NCBI GenBank assembly: GCA_036924285.1
Contig: JAYKYS010000012.1
Location: forward strand, 6,448,001 to 6,512,000
Origin: Asterella californica
Taxonomy: Eukaryota; Streptophyta; Marchantiopsida; Marchantiales; Aytoniaceae
DNA: 64,000 bases
Reading direction: 5' to 3'
Part shown: piece by piece, positions 34,701 through 45,296 of the stretch
Position numbering within the stretch: position 1 is the stretch's first letter
How the letters are laid out: each line of letters begins with the position of its first letter
Notes under the pieces: model-generated
Seen by the model: only the letters and a program-made list of their open reading frames with translations
Told to the model about the DNA's origin: nothing
Databases searched by the model: none
Made by a program: the position numbers and the translations under genes

Positions 34701-35633
34701 CGAAAGAGAGATAACCTTAACCCTAAAAGTTTCTCCTCCTCTTCACTCTTTCTTCCTCTTCCCTTTTATCTCCCCTACTCCATTCTCCTCTCTCATTCTT
34801 CTCTCTTTTCTTCCCTCTTCTCTTAGTTGACTTCTCTGGGAGAAAAATGAAAGAATTGACGTTTTTGACTTTTTTCTTTTTTTCTTTTATTTATTAGATA
34901 GTATTATGGATTAGTATTATGGATTAGTATTATAGATAGTATTTATTAGATGTGGGCTGCACTCACAACTCTCATTTGGATAAGGGTGATCTGACCATTG
35001 GACTAGTGATATATGTTGAGACAGATGAGTGTGCAAACAATTATTGACAAAAAGTTACGTTCTTTCTATTGCTAGTTACGTGGGTTGCGCTTACGACTCT
35101 CATTTGAGTTAGGATGATCTCACCATCGAGCAAGTGGTATACTGAGTTGCGTACAATGATGTTAGTGTTAGTTTGCAGTTGTAGTTGCCTTGTGGTTGCG
35201 GTTGTGGTCAGACTCTTGGAGGTGGTTTAAGAGACACAGTTACTATGATGAGGTATTGCGTTGGCTATGGCATCTCCACGTGAAAGAAGACACGAACTTG
35301 TAGTTCCAAAAACAACATCATTTGCGATGGAAGTAGGATAATTACTCAGTGTACAGTACAAACGTCCATCAGAAGAGACTTCAAGCCAGAGGTCAAAGAA
35401 GAAGTCTCAAGGGAAGGGGAGGAGTAACCAAGCAGGTTGAGCTTCACAAGTGGAGTTCTTTTCTCTTACTAGAGAAAATATAATATTTTGCCATGCATAG
35501 ATGATATGGTTTATTCAATCGGTTGACGAATATACTTGTCGAATAGACTTGTACAAGGGTTGATTGGATAGATGGTTGAATGACTTTCCTTACAATTGGA
35601 TGAAGTAGTACAACCGTTGGTGGACGAGCACCG
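34701..35633. other. Gene-free stretch with a diverged direct repeat
   Basis: No gene is seen. A diverged pair, ACTCTCATTTG(G/A)..AGG(G/A)TGATCT, occurs near 34968 and 35096. A run of CT-rich sequence spans 34730-34830. Confidence 0.4.
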
Positions 35634-37521
35634 TGTCATATTGCATGGCGTTTCACATGATGAAACGAATCTTTGGAAGATACTCGACTTACATTTGTTC
35701 AGGAAGTTACATCCCAGCTTATCAAGCTAGGTAGGAGTTAAGCTAGGGTCGTACATGACAAACTGCCCCTTAGCTTGAGTTGAAATATCACCTTGAAGAG
35801 AGAGAAAAATACTAGAATGCGATGAGACGAGCGACCTCATGCTTTCGATTACGAGAAGAAGTGTTCTAGGTATAGTTAGTACAATTTTTAAGTTATGAAA
35901 AGTGTGAAAGAGAGAAATTTATCGATTTGGATCTGTGACTCAGATTCATGTATCTGCCAATGTAGTGGGTAAATGTGATGAGTACTATAATTTTTACTCC
36001 TCATTCATTAAAGATGGAGTTGTATAGAAAAGTTAGTGTAGAAAAAGCTAGTAAAGATTGAGAGAGATAACTTTCTTTAGGTTTATGTATCAACTTTATT
36101 TCTTTTTCTAACGGGGAACAAATGTCATCCTGTGGGCGTCCACCTAGGAAAGAGTAAGGGCGCCCACCTAGGAAAAAGAGGTCTCAGGATCAAATCTTCC
36201 TGGCTTGTGTTTCCTATTCCTGCATGTTGGCCTCCTGGATGGGAGTCTATGTTGGATATGCAGCCATGTCTTGCATATCCAAGGGTGAGGGATCGGTATC
36301 TCTCTAATCGTGAGCTTCCTGATCTAAGCCTCCGGATGTCACCTTGGTTATAGAGCAGGAGATACTTGGTGCACTTATGGGGGCGTTGTAAGTCTTGTGG
36401 AGTGGTCTCATAGGTGTAGCTTCGACCTACATTGGATGACTTGCTATTATAACCAAACTAGCATCAAGAGACGGGAAATTTTTAATAAGCAAGGAATAAC
36501 ACTATCGAAGATCGATAGTTGAGATGGTTGAGTTCTAGATCTCTAAGTGAAAGGTCTGGGGTTCAAACCCCCTGCTCTCGGTTGGAGGTGCTGCAAGAAG
36601 TCACAATTGTGTGAATCTGGTCCGGGTACACTATGGTTACTCATAAAAGATATTCCGATTCCCCTTGAAGGGATAAAAACAGACATGGTAAAAACTTTAC
36701 CCTTAACTCTTTTTAGGAAAATAATAAAAAGGGTCTAGCTTAGCAAGGGGTCTGCTTGATTGATAAGTAGGTTCACTTATAAGGACCCTAGCTTAGCTAG
36801 GGTGTTAGGGTTTGGAGAAAAGGAGGAGACGTCGAGCAAAAAGAGGATTCTACTTTCTTTTTTTTCAAAGGAGCCGTCGAGAGACACAAGAGAAGAAAAG
36901 GACTAAGAGGATCAAATTTTGAAGGATTTCAGTTGGGAGGCTGTCGCAGAGAGAGGAATAAGAATTAGGGGCTTGAATTTTATCTACTAGACTGTTTGGA
37001 GTTGAATCTGGTGAGCAAAGAACATCTATTTGAGTGGAGGAGGAAGACTAGGACTGAGAAGGTCAAATTTCCGACAGATTTCAGTGCAGAAGCTATTGCA
37101 AGAAGGACATAAGGCATTGGAGGTTCAGATTTCCATCTATTGTGGACTTTTGGAGAGCAATCTACTTTTTGAAGAACGGGAGAAGATTTGTTGAGTGAGG
37201 ATTGATTGTTTGAAAGTGATTTGCTTTTAATCAACAAAAAAAGATCTTATTGAGTAAAGATCGATTGTCGAATTTACATATGTGGAGGACTGTTAATTGT
37301 CTCCGGAAGAGAAATAAAGCATTCGGAGTTAGATTTATCCTATTGTTGTGTTTGGAGGTGGATCCGTCTTCTAGCGTACTTTTAGCTAGAGTATAGTATC
37401 TGTTAGAGGCTTTGGTCATTGTGGACAAGCTGGTCTTGTCTTCTTGTTCATTCTTTATCTCCATCCCGCAATTAATCATAGTCAGAAAGCTCGCCCTTTT
37501 TGAGAAAGACTCTCTCCGACA
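35634..37521 (+). repeat. Truncated 5' LTR of the second gypsy family
   Basis: It is collinear with the solo LTR 45297-47829 from about position 45847 onward and ends at the same CTCTCxCGACA (37521 against 47829). The first ~550 bp of the LTR is absent. It contains a tRNA-like insertion at about 36513-36580 that the solo copy lacks. Confidence 0.82.
36513..36580 (+). repeat. tRNA-like (SINE head) segment inside the LTR
   Basis: A-box TAGTTGAGATGG (36516-36527) and B-box GGTTCAAACCC (36560-36570) match the Pol III promoter consensus exactly and are spaced as in a tRNA. The ends can pair as an acceptor stem (CGATAGT with GCTCTCG, one mismatch). The anticodon arm does not fold, so this is a tRNA-derived SINE head rather than a tRNA gene. 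The solo LTR has different sequence at this point. Confidence 0.55.
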
Positions 37522-39505
37522 TAAATCGTGTGCTTCCACTAAAAGTCATCATGGGTGATTGATCTCGGAGGTTGAGGTTTTTATATGAAGAAGAGATGGA
37601 TCGCAAGAGCAGAAGCGGTGCTACTACTTCTACGGTTGAGGCATCAGCATCTACTGTTGCACCTTCAATTGCACCTATGTCTGCAGCACCTACAGCATCG
37701 AGTTTTGATACTACTGAGATACTGAAGACGCTTGCGGTCTTGGTTCAACGACATCTGATCATCGGAGGGGGTGAGTTAAAATCTACGAAGACTTTGAAAG
37801 CGATTGTGAATAGGTGTGGAAGATTTGAAGGTAGAGATATTTCCAGGTACTTTCGTGAATACAGAGGAGGAAACCAAGGTCAACAAAATCAAATTGAAGA
37901 TTTGATCCGACAGATGCTTGAGTTAAAGATAGAGCTGGCTGGTTTACAAAGAGAGTTGTCACCAGCGCTTGTTGTTGCACATCCAGGAGATGTTGCACGT
38001 CAAGGGGGTGCTCTCGTTCGTAGATGTATATGGTGTGACAGTCCAGATCATCTTCGAGGAGACTGTTAGGAGCTTATGACCGCTCTGCGAGATGGGGTGG
38101 TTTGCTACCAAGACGGTAGGTTGCACCTTATTTCTACTGGAGAGCCACAAAGCATGCAATTTGGACGAGGAGGTATGAGGAGTCTGCCTTAGGTCGCTAC
38201 GGCTGCAAAAGTACTTACATTGATGATACGGTCGATGAATCTTGATGTGTATGCTGGGCACATTGAAGTTCCTACTTTGCTAGATAGGATTGCTGAGAAG
38301 AGCAATGTTGAAGTTCTTTCTGAGGTGTTGAAAAGAGGAGTAGAAACTATCCATAGAGTCACAAGGTGTAGAGATCTCATACATACAGTGTCTATCAAAG
38401 TCTTCTTGAACGTGGATAAGCACGTTCACTAGCAAGATGCTTCTGTGAAAGAGAAGAGGTGACGAGATGCCTTTGAGCTTGAAACTGAGATTCTGGAGAA
38501 GACTAGAGAAGAATAGAGTCACCAGAAGGCGAATAGCTCTTCTAGAGGATGTCTCATCTACTTCTCAAGCTCCTCCGTCTGCACCAAGTCCGATGGAGGA
38601 CTAACAGAGGTCTCAGCAGGAGTCAATGACTGCTGGTAGACTCCAAGAAAAGAGAAAAGGATCGGCTTATAAGTCGGCTTATTGAGACTTCCATTGATCT
38701 TAAGAGTATTCTGGAGCAGATGATATTGGATGCACGGGTTGAGTTTTCTCTCCGGGAGGTTCTTGGTATTACAAAGAGAGAGTTTCACGAGCTAATTATT
38801 GATGTCATCAAACAAAAGGTGATATCTGAGCAGGTAGAGAGTCAAATGATAGATGCGATAGGAGCTTCAATGAATGATGTGAAATTTTAAAAGGTGCATT
38901 TTTAAGAGATTGACGACAAGGAAAACTAGCAAGAGACGTTAGTTGTTGGGATCAACACTATCAAGGCTGATGATGAAGCTAGTGAGGAGAGTCCAGCTGT
39001 TGACAGTGACTTCAGAAAAAGGCATTGGGCTCGTGCTACAACTGCTACACGTGTGTGTCTTGGGTGTTTGTCCGAGCTTATTGTTGCTTTGGTTGATCAC
39101 GGATATGAAATCAACATCATGTCACGTGAGGGGTACGAGAAAGGACAATGGTCTATTGAACTGAATCATGACTGGGTGCTGCATGCTGTCAACAACCGGA
39201 AGGGTGAGTTATATGACACTTGTCTTAATATAAGAATGAGGATAGGTGATGTGGAGATAGATCAGCACTTCTTCGTACAATCTTCTGCTTCGTATCCTAT
39301 CATTCTTGGCCAGCCTTATATCACTATCGTGCGCATGGAGACCAAGGTGATGGATTATGGATGACACTATGCTAGAATTCGATTCCAATCTTTTGTGCCT
39401 TGCAGTCGAAGTTCATTGAACTATTGAAGGAGAAGATGTGGATGGATATTCTTGAGCCATCCATGGCTCCATACTCTAGTCGATGATTCACGGTACCTAA
39501 GAAGT
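37522..39505 (+). mobile_element. Truncated Ty3/gypsy retrotransposon, second family (gag to start of RT)
   Basis: Gag is open at 37572-38069 (165 codons) with a CCHC zinc knuckle CIWCDSPDHLRGDC at its end (38026-38067). The same frame then continues, broken only by stops, through ELMTALRDGVVCYQDGRL and further to about 38450. The protease region at 39053-39364 has LIVALVDHGYEINIM, where the usual Ser of DHGSE is Tyr, and SASYPIILGQPYI. RT begins with EKMWMDILEPSMAPYSSR, a stop, then FTVPKKS, and is cut off at about 39505. There FTR1 copy-4 flank begins. The absence of the rest of pol and the 3' LTR means a deletion or rearrangement at this junction. Confidence 0.88.
37572..38069 (+). pseudogene. 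Gag of the second gypsy family (open, 165 codons, then stops)
   Basis: Low-complexity Ala/Thr/Ser N-terminal segment, then a basic region (LKTLAVLVQRHL, KTLKAIVNRCGRFEGRD), a Gln-rich coiled segment and a C-terminal CCHC zinc knuckle. The TAG after DC replaces the Glu codon expected in a longer gag, as the following in-frame sequence shows. It would package element RNA in a functional relative. No purifying selection can be inferred from one copy. Confidence 0.75.
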
Positions 39506-39509
39506 CATG

Positions 39510-40114
39510 AACACGCTATGAAGCAAATCCTGCAAGTCAAATCTGACCCAATGCCAGAAACTTCTAGAGGAAAATCATTACGGAATTCCTCCGTCATATA
39601 TACCTCTCGTTACCAGGTACTGACTGCATAACCTTTTATTCTTGTGGACTGTCAAATCAAACAATATATTGTCGATCGGTCCGCACGAACATATGTATCG
39701 GACAAATCCCCTCTCCAAATGAAGGAAATATTTTCGCCGAAGCCATATTGCTATCCAGCATCAGACTCCAAGTAATCCAGCCGTACTCTTCACCCACCGA
39801 GGGACAGTTATCCCACCGTCCCATGTCTCCAGGCAGACAGAATCCGGAGGTCACATATCGCTGTCGTTTTCGGAGGTCCACAACATAAGTACTAGTTTTG
39901 TTGTCCTCCCATCATATTCTTGAGCTCCACGGTCTCAGACTGTTTGCCACCATTTAAATTGCAGGACCAACAGACTTAATATACCATGAAGTCTAGATCT
40001 TCAGCACGCATCGCGAAAATCCAGTTTCAACCTCACTTGCAATTGAGGCCCGTAAACCATGGCCACTATATATGAGTGGTCATGGAGTACAGAATGCTAG
40101 TCTTGGTAACAATC
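39510..40114. repeat. 3' flank of FTR1 copy 4, shared with pseudogene 1
   Basis: It aligns in patches with 2540-3658. The last ~50 bp (GGAGTACAGAATGCTAG, then CTTAAGGTTCCGGCATAACG) is also shared with pseudogene 2 at 24345-24395. The start of the homology, just after the truncated RT at 39505, marks a duplication or insertion boundary. Confidence 0.65.
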
Positions 40115-41062
40115 TTAAGGTTCCGGCATAACGTGCACGTGGCTACCGCGTCGGTTTTCTACTTGAGCAGCAGCTGCGTCTCGCTCGGCATCCCTGCTCC
40201 ACTTCCAACGCAGGACGATCAAAGACACCAATACGAAAGCCCAGTATGCGAAGTAGGACGTAAGGGTGCCCACTGTCGCCTCGTCGCGCCATCCTACCAC
40301 AGCATTCAAAAGCTTCCAGATGCCATTGCCCTTGTGGTGGCAGCAGTGCAGTTTCCACACTATCTTCTCATTCTCCGTGTACTCTTCGAATTCATGCACC
40401 CCACCTGCGAAGAGACCAGCTGCGATCAACAACAGCAACACGGTCGATGCTCCCAGGAACCATCTGAAGGCCACATGATTGCCTCCCTTGTACAGCGCGA
40501 ACCCGATGGCGATTCCACACAATGCTCCAGTGATGGCCGCCAACGGGTACGCTGTGCCCGATCCTTCGAGCCCGATTCCTCCCAAGAAGATCACCGCCTC
40601 CACTCCCTCTCGGAGAACGACTGTAAATGGAATCAGGAAAAGTGCGTACTTGCTCCTGGTGCTCTGCAGCGTTCCGTACTTCTCCACGCTGTCGACCGTC
40701 ACTTTCGTGAGCTTCTTTTCCCACTTGGCCTTCCATGTGTCCACCCTGATCATGGAGAATGCCATGAGTGTGATTAGCACCACGGCGATCAAGCTCAGAA
40801 TGCCCTCCCATAGCGCCTCGGACTCGTCCCACGCTTCTTTAGCAACTGTGTAGTAGAGGGAGAGGAAGATGGCTGCGGCGCACAGAGACAGGACCACCCC
40901 AATCACTACCCCAAGCCAGACTTGCTTCTGCATGCTCCTGCGCATTGCCCTGTCTGGCACCACCTTGTTCAGCAGCGACAGCATCACCGACAGGATGATG
41001 GACGCCTCCAGCGTCTCCCGGAAGAGAATAAAGAATGCAGGAACGCTAAATACTTCCACCAT
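40115..41062 (-). CDS. FTR1: FTR1-type high-affinity iron permease, copy 4
   Basis: An uninterrupted 315-residue frame with no intron, collinear with copy 3. Both REXXE motifs are intact (RETLE 15-19, REGVE 151-155), as are seven hydrophobic segments and the EFEEYTENE acidic loop. The Cys/His cluster reads HCCHHKGNG. The C-terminal tail differs from copy 3 (ends GSHVHVMPEP). Predicted role is plasma-membrane ferric iron import. Flanks at both ends are shared with the two pseudogenes, so copy 4 is the closest relative of copies 1 and 2. Absence of introns and restricted distribution in plants make either retention from an algal ancestor or transfer from fungi possible; the sequence alone cannot decide. 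Confidence 0.93.
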   Translation of the reverse strand: MVEVFSVPAFFILFRETLEASIILSVMLSLLNKVVPDRAMRRSMQKQVWLGVVIGVVLSLCAAAIFLSLYYTVAKEAWDESEALWEGILSLIAVVLITLMAFSMIRVDTWKAKWEKKLTKVTVDSVEKYGTLQSTRSKYALFLIPFTVVLREGVEAVIFLGGIGLEGSGTAYPLAAITGALCGIAIGFALYKGGNHVAFRWFLGASTVLLLLIAAGLFAGGVHEFEEYTENEKIVWKLHCCHHKGNGIWKLLNAVVGWRDEATVGTLTSYFAYWAFVLVSLIVLRWKWSRDAERDAAAAQVENRRGSHVHVMPEP

Positions 41063-41690
41063 CTTGCCTTACTGCGGTGTCGACTGATAGATAGGTCTAG
41101 AGCAGATCTAGCAGAGGCCGAAGGAAGTAACAGAAGCAAGTCAATGCAGAGGAATCACATGTACCTCCTGCGGCTAAAATACGTATAACGGAAGATACTT
41201 GCAATTGGTCTAGCTGAAGTCAAGCAGCTACTCTCATGGTAAGTAAGTCGATCCCAGAAGACAGGATGAGAGTGTACCCAGAAGGCATTCAACTTATAGA
41301 CACTCTTTGGTCCGAAGACCTGCGGGTCAGCGAGGGTGAAGTGAGTCTCTCGAGTCTGAGCTCGTGTGTCGGCCCCAAGCAGGACTAAGCTCGGCACGCA
41401 GCTCGCACGCTGCTACAATAGGCGTTAGCTGATATCCATGTGTCTACTACAAGAAAGAATTTCGACCAGTCCAGCCAAGAATTGCCTCTGTACCACCAAC
41501 AGCATCTTAAAGGACGGTCCGTACTTCAAACTAGACTGAGTTGGATGTGGTATTGGATGTACACCGCGTTGAACATTGTTCTCCAGTGCCAAAACGTATG
41601 TCTAGTCAACGCTACAGTAGTGTGTTGCTCAGTTAACTCCATTAGACCACACCCACTAGAATAAAAAGCGGTAGAGAGTCCTATCTTTGG
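41063..41690 (-). promoter_or_regulatory. Putative promoter of FTR1 copy 4
   Basis: A TATA motif on the minus strand (plus-strand CTTATA at 41293-41298) lies about 230 bp before the ATG. The distal conserved block at 41367-41410 (TGTCGGCCCCAAGCAGG, CTCGGCACGCAGC) matches copies 2 and 3. Similarity to the copy 2 upstream region continues to about 41690, marking that end of the duplicated unit. Confidence 0.55.
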
Positions 41691-43087
41691 GTTTCTCTTG
41701 TAGCCAACGTCATAGCTGACGTACTCCTGAAACGAAACTTAAGGATAAGAGAGTTGTTTCGCTGGTTCTCGAGAGGGCTAGTTCCTTAGCTCAAGTGGTG
41801 ATGGCAACGCCACGAGAGAGTCTGCAGTTGGCCGCCAGAAGTTCATCTAAGTAAGTCAGGCAGTGAAGAGTCGCTTGGGTTAGAATCGATTGAGAGTGGA
41901 AACAATTTGGATAACGTGAGAGGTCATAACTGATATTACCGTCGCTTGTCACATGAACAACTCGAACAAACTGTTTTATTTTGGAACTGTGTGCACAGTA
42001 GTGAGCACATGTGCACTGAGTCCTTTTATCTCCGACTTTATCATTTTTTATAGTTTCTCCTTCGATAACATCATTCTTATACCTCACATCCGCTCGATCA
42101 TAGAGGAGTGTATAGCATTGTGCCCATTTAGAAGTGTTTTTCCTCTGCAATGTTCGATTGTAGACTATGTAGTCTTTGTTTCTTGAGCGTTCTCTTGATC
42201 ATGAGTTTCTTTGCTAACCAGCAACCATAATTTCAAGTGTTGAGTAATAACAGTAGATATTGAGAGAGACCTTGATCAGTAGTACATGTGCAAAAAGGTC
42301 TTGGTTTACATTTGGTGAATATCCTAAACTTGTTATTGTCACAGTTCATTTCTTGGTGACAAGTTCGATCACCTATCACTTTTCTGATAGGTACCATTCT
42401 TTCGATCTTGTAGATCTGATCATGATCTGAGGTAAGTGTGTTTCCGGATTATTTGTTAAAAGTTCGAATTTTTGAGACGCAATTGCAAGTGCACTGTAGC
42501 AATACCCTTTACTCTTTAAATTGCTGACTGTCCGTAGTACTAATCCTTTTGATGTTAACTTTAGCTTGATCTTTTGAGGTGCAGATCTAGACGGACGGCG
42601 ACAACATGACAATAACTCAACTTGATGTTATTCACAACGTACATCTACCTAAGTATCATCCACGGTAACAAGGGTTCGAGCAGGATTACACGGGAACGGG
42701 ATTCCGAGGGAGGGCTGTTGGAGGTTTAATTGAAGGTGGCGCCTGAGGATCTCATCATGAAAGAAAAGTTTCCTCACTTTAGACGTTAACATGTGTTGAG
42801 GTCATGATCAGTCAGCAGCACGTAGAGCAGATTTGGCTGGTGTCGCAGTACTAGCTTGAGCAGGAGATGCAGCTTCGAGGATGCGTTCACAACTAGCCAG
42901 AGAGAGTCACTGTCCATCTAGATCGATCCCGACAACGTTATCAGGTGTATCGATTTGTAGTTCTCTGTCTCGAGTTAATAAACACATGCATGCGCAGCTT
43001 CCTCTTTGCTTAGGTTCGGCTATGAAATTAAAGTGCGAAGTCGTACATAGTGCGAAGTCGAAAAATCGTCAGTTGTGCTGGTCTGAT
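41691..43087. other. Gene-free stretch
   Basis: No recognised product. TTAGCTCAAGTGG near 41787 matches a Pol III A box, but no B box follows at tRNA spacing. Confidence 0.4.
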
Positions 43088-43140
43088 CGTGGAGGTGTTC
43101 TGTGAGACTCGTATGACGAGTCTCACAGAACACCTCCACG
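43088..43140. repeat. Perfect 25-bp hairpin with 3-nt loop
   Basis: The left arm 43088-43112 starts CGTGGAGGTGTTCTG; the right arm 116-140 is its exact complement; the loop is ATG (43113-43115). There are no mismatches or bulges. Confidence 0.95.
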
Positions 43141-45292
43141 TTGACGAAAGGAACTCCGGGGTTGTGCATAGAGCTTCTTACTTTCACAGTAATCCGTGCG
43201 GTCACTCACCAACGCTCACGACTTCCCAAAGGCTTACGTTGCTCCTAAGGGCCATACAGCTTCAAAAATGCTTTTTACGCTACTCAGCCTAAGATGCCAC
43301 CACTGTCCGCCCGGATTCGGTTCCGAGAATCGAGCTTCCTGAAAAAGAGCTCCCTCCGTTCTCTACTCAGTGGTCCTAACTCTATACTCCCAATTTCGCA
43401 TCGTCATATAGTTTCTACTTCCCATGCCAACGCGCTTTTCCAGAATCGACAGATTTGGGCTTCTCCCGAAAAGTCGATTCCCAGTTCAGTCCTTCCGCCT
43501 AGTCCATATTCCTGATATTCGAAATAGCCCCCCGAGCCCAGGATATCGATTTCTACTCTTGCCACCCTAGCCGTCGATCCTCTTCAAATTTCGTCAACTT
43601 CTGAACTAACCCAGTATCCCGAATTCGTTCGGTTTAAACCTAGAATCGATTTTCTAGTCCTCCAGATCTCCTCCTATTTCTACCCACACTCTGAAAATCG
43701 AGTTGCCTGATACAGTAACTGCGGTGAGCAACTTTTCCTAAGTGCTAGGTAATCCCCGGCTCTCGAGGCCCCTTACATAGATCGAAAGGAACGAGATGAA
43801 ATCATTCCTCCCGCGTCTTCGCGCCTCGACGGATTCCTATTCTATTTCAATGCGCAGTTATTCCCGTGATATCTGCGTACGAGGAGCTTCAACGAATGGT
43901 TACGCAGTTCCAGTATTCCTTGTGTTCTGTTCTGGAGGAGTTTGTACATTTCCGGCTGGAGAGCTTTTCGGTGACGCAGTAGAGAATTCTGCAATTAGTT
44001 TGGACGGAAACCAAAAGTCTAGGAGGAAAGTTGTGCGGAAAATACCCAGTCTCCATTAGTGGTGGGAACGGAAAATTGAAAAGTTCATAAGCTATACATC
44101 GAAACCGACGGAGATAGAGAGTTCATATTTCGGAAATGCACCCGGACACACGATGTTAATTCCAGAAACCGAATCCGGTTTTTAGTGACTGGAAATTTCA
44201 CCTAGGTGTTTTAGTCTTCACAATGATGACTAGGCAGTATTTCATTGGTTTTTCGGCTTTCAGAATGATGACTTGGCAGTATTTCACTGAGACTTGGGAC
44301 ATGACTAAAATTTATAATCCTAGAATGTAGGAAAAAATAAGAGACAAAAACTGAGCGTCTTGGAACTTCAGTAAGTTTCACATTTTCACACTCTAGTTTT
44401 ATTTGCAAGTGGTCCAGCTGCTCTGGCCGCCAGATCCTCCCGACACTATTGATATACCAGCAGCTAGTGTAACTTGAAGGACTGTCAACAACACTCTGAA
44501 ATAGAATTTTCAAGAATCTCAACCTGTGTTTATTTCTTCCATAGTCTATGGAACTTTCTGTGCGTCAGAGTTCAGTGATGAGAGTAAAGATTTGATAATG
44601 AAGTTTGAAGGTCACGCTAGAGAAGCTTGTTGAGCAGCAGAGTGCGACGAGTACTGCTGCCAGTGCATTAGTGCATGAAACGTCTTCTTACGTTATTTAT
44701 ATCTTGGAAAGATTGCATCATTATTACATGTTTGTTTTCGTCCTAGAGGTAAGTTAAACATTCATTCTCTGACAAGTTCTGCCCGGCTCAGTATACAATC
44801 CCTTGGAAGAGGTCGATTTTGTTGTTGACCTCTTCCAAGGACCTAGTTGGTGGCAATAGTGTTATTGTGTCACATAATGTTTCTTATATCGTGCTAACTT
44901 CTTTTTGAGATGACGGTGATTCATTTTTCTTACTGGACTCGTTTAATTTGGTGACAGCAACTCGTCAAAGAATTATCCTTCTTGGTCGCGGGTACAGGCG
45001 GCGTGGTGAGGTCGTGATCGGACGTACTGTTCTTTTTTGCGGATTTCTTCTTGCTTCTTCACGACTTCTTCTTGATAGTTCTTTTTTACGATAAGCTTCT
45101 TGAAGACTTCTAGACACCACGTTTACATTCAGTTATGCATCATATACATTTGGTAGATTTTAATCTTTTTGTTAATAGTTTTATATCGATTCAATTTACT
45201 CTACTTTACAAGCTCTCTTTGTGCAACATAGCTAGACTAAATACATGATTTATTCTATAGTATAGATAGTAAGCAGATTTGTTTACAGTACG
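43141..45292. other. Gene-free stretch with one hairpin
   Basis: No credible gene; short frames near 43294-44059 have no recognisable domain. A perfect 14-bp hairpin CCTTGGAAGAGGTC...GACCTCTTCCAAGG is at 44801-44840 with a 12-nt loop. Confidence 0.5.
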
Positions 45293-45296
45293 GCGT

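Noticed and set aside
41785..41900. tRNA-like A box TTAGCTCAAGTGG
   Set aside because: No B box at tRNA spacing and no cloverleaf; a weak B-like match about 90 bp on is too far.
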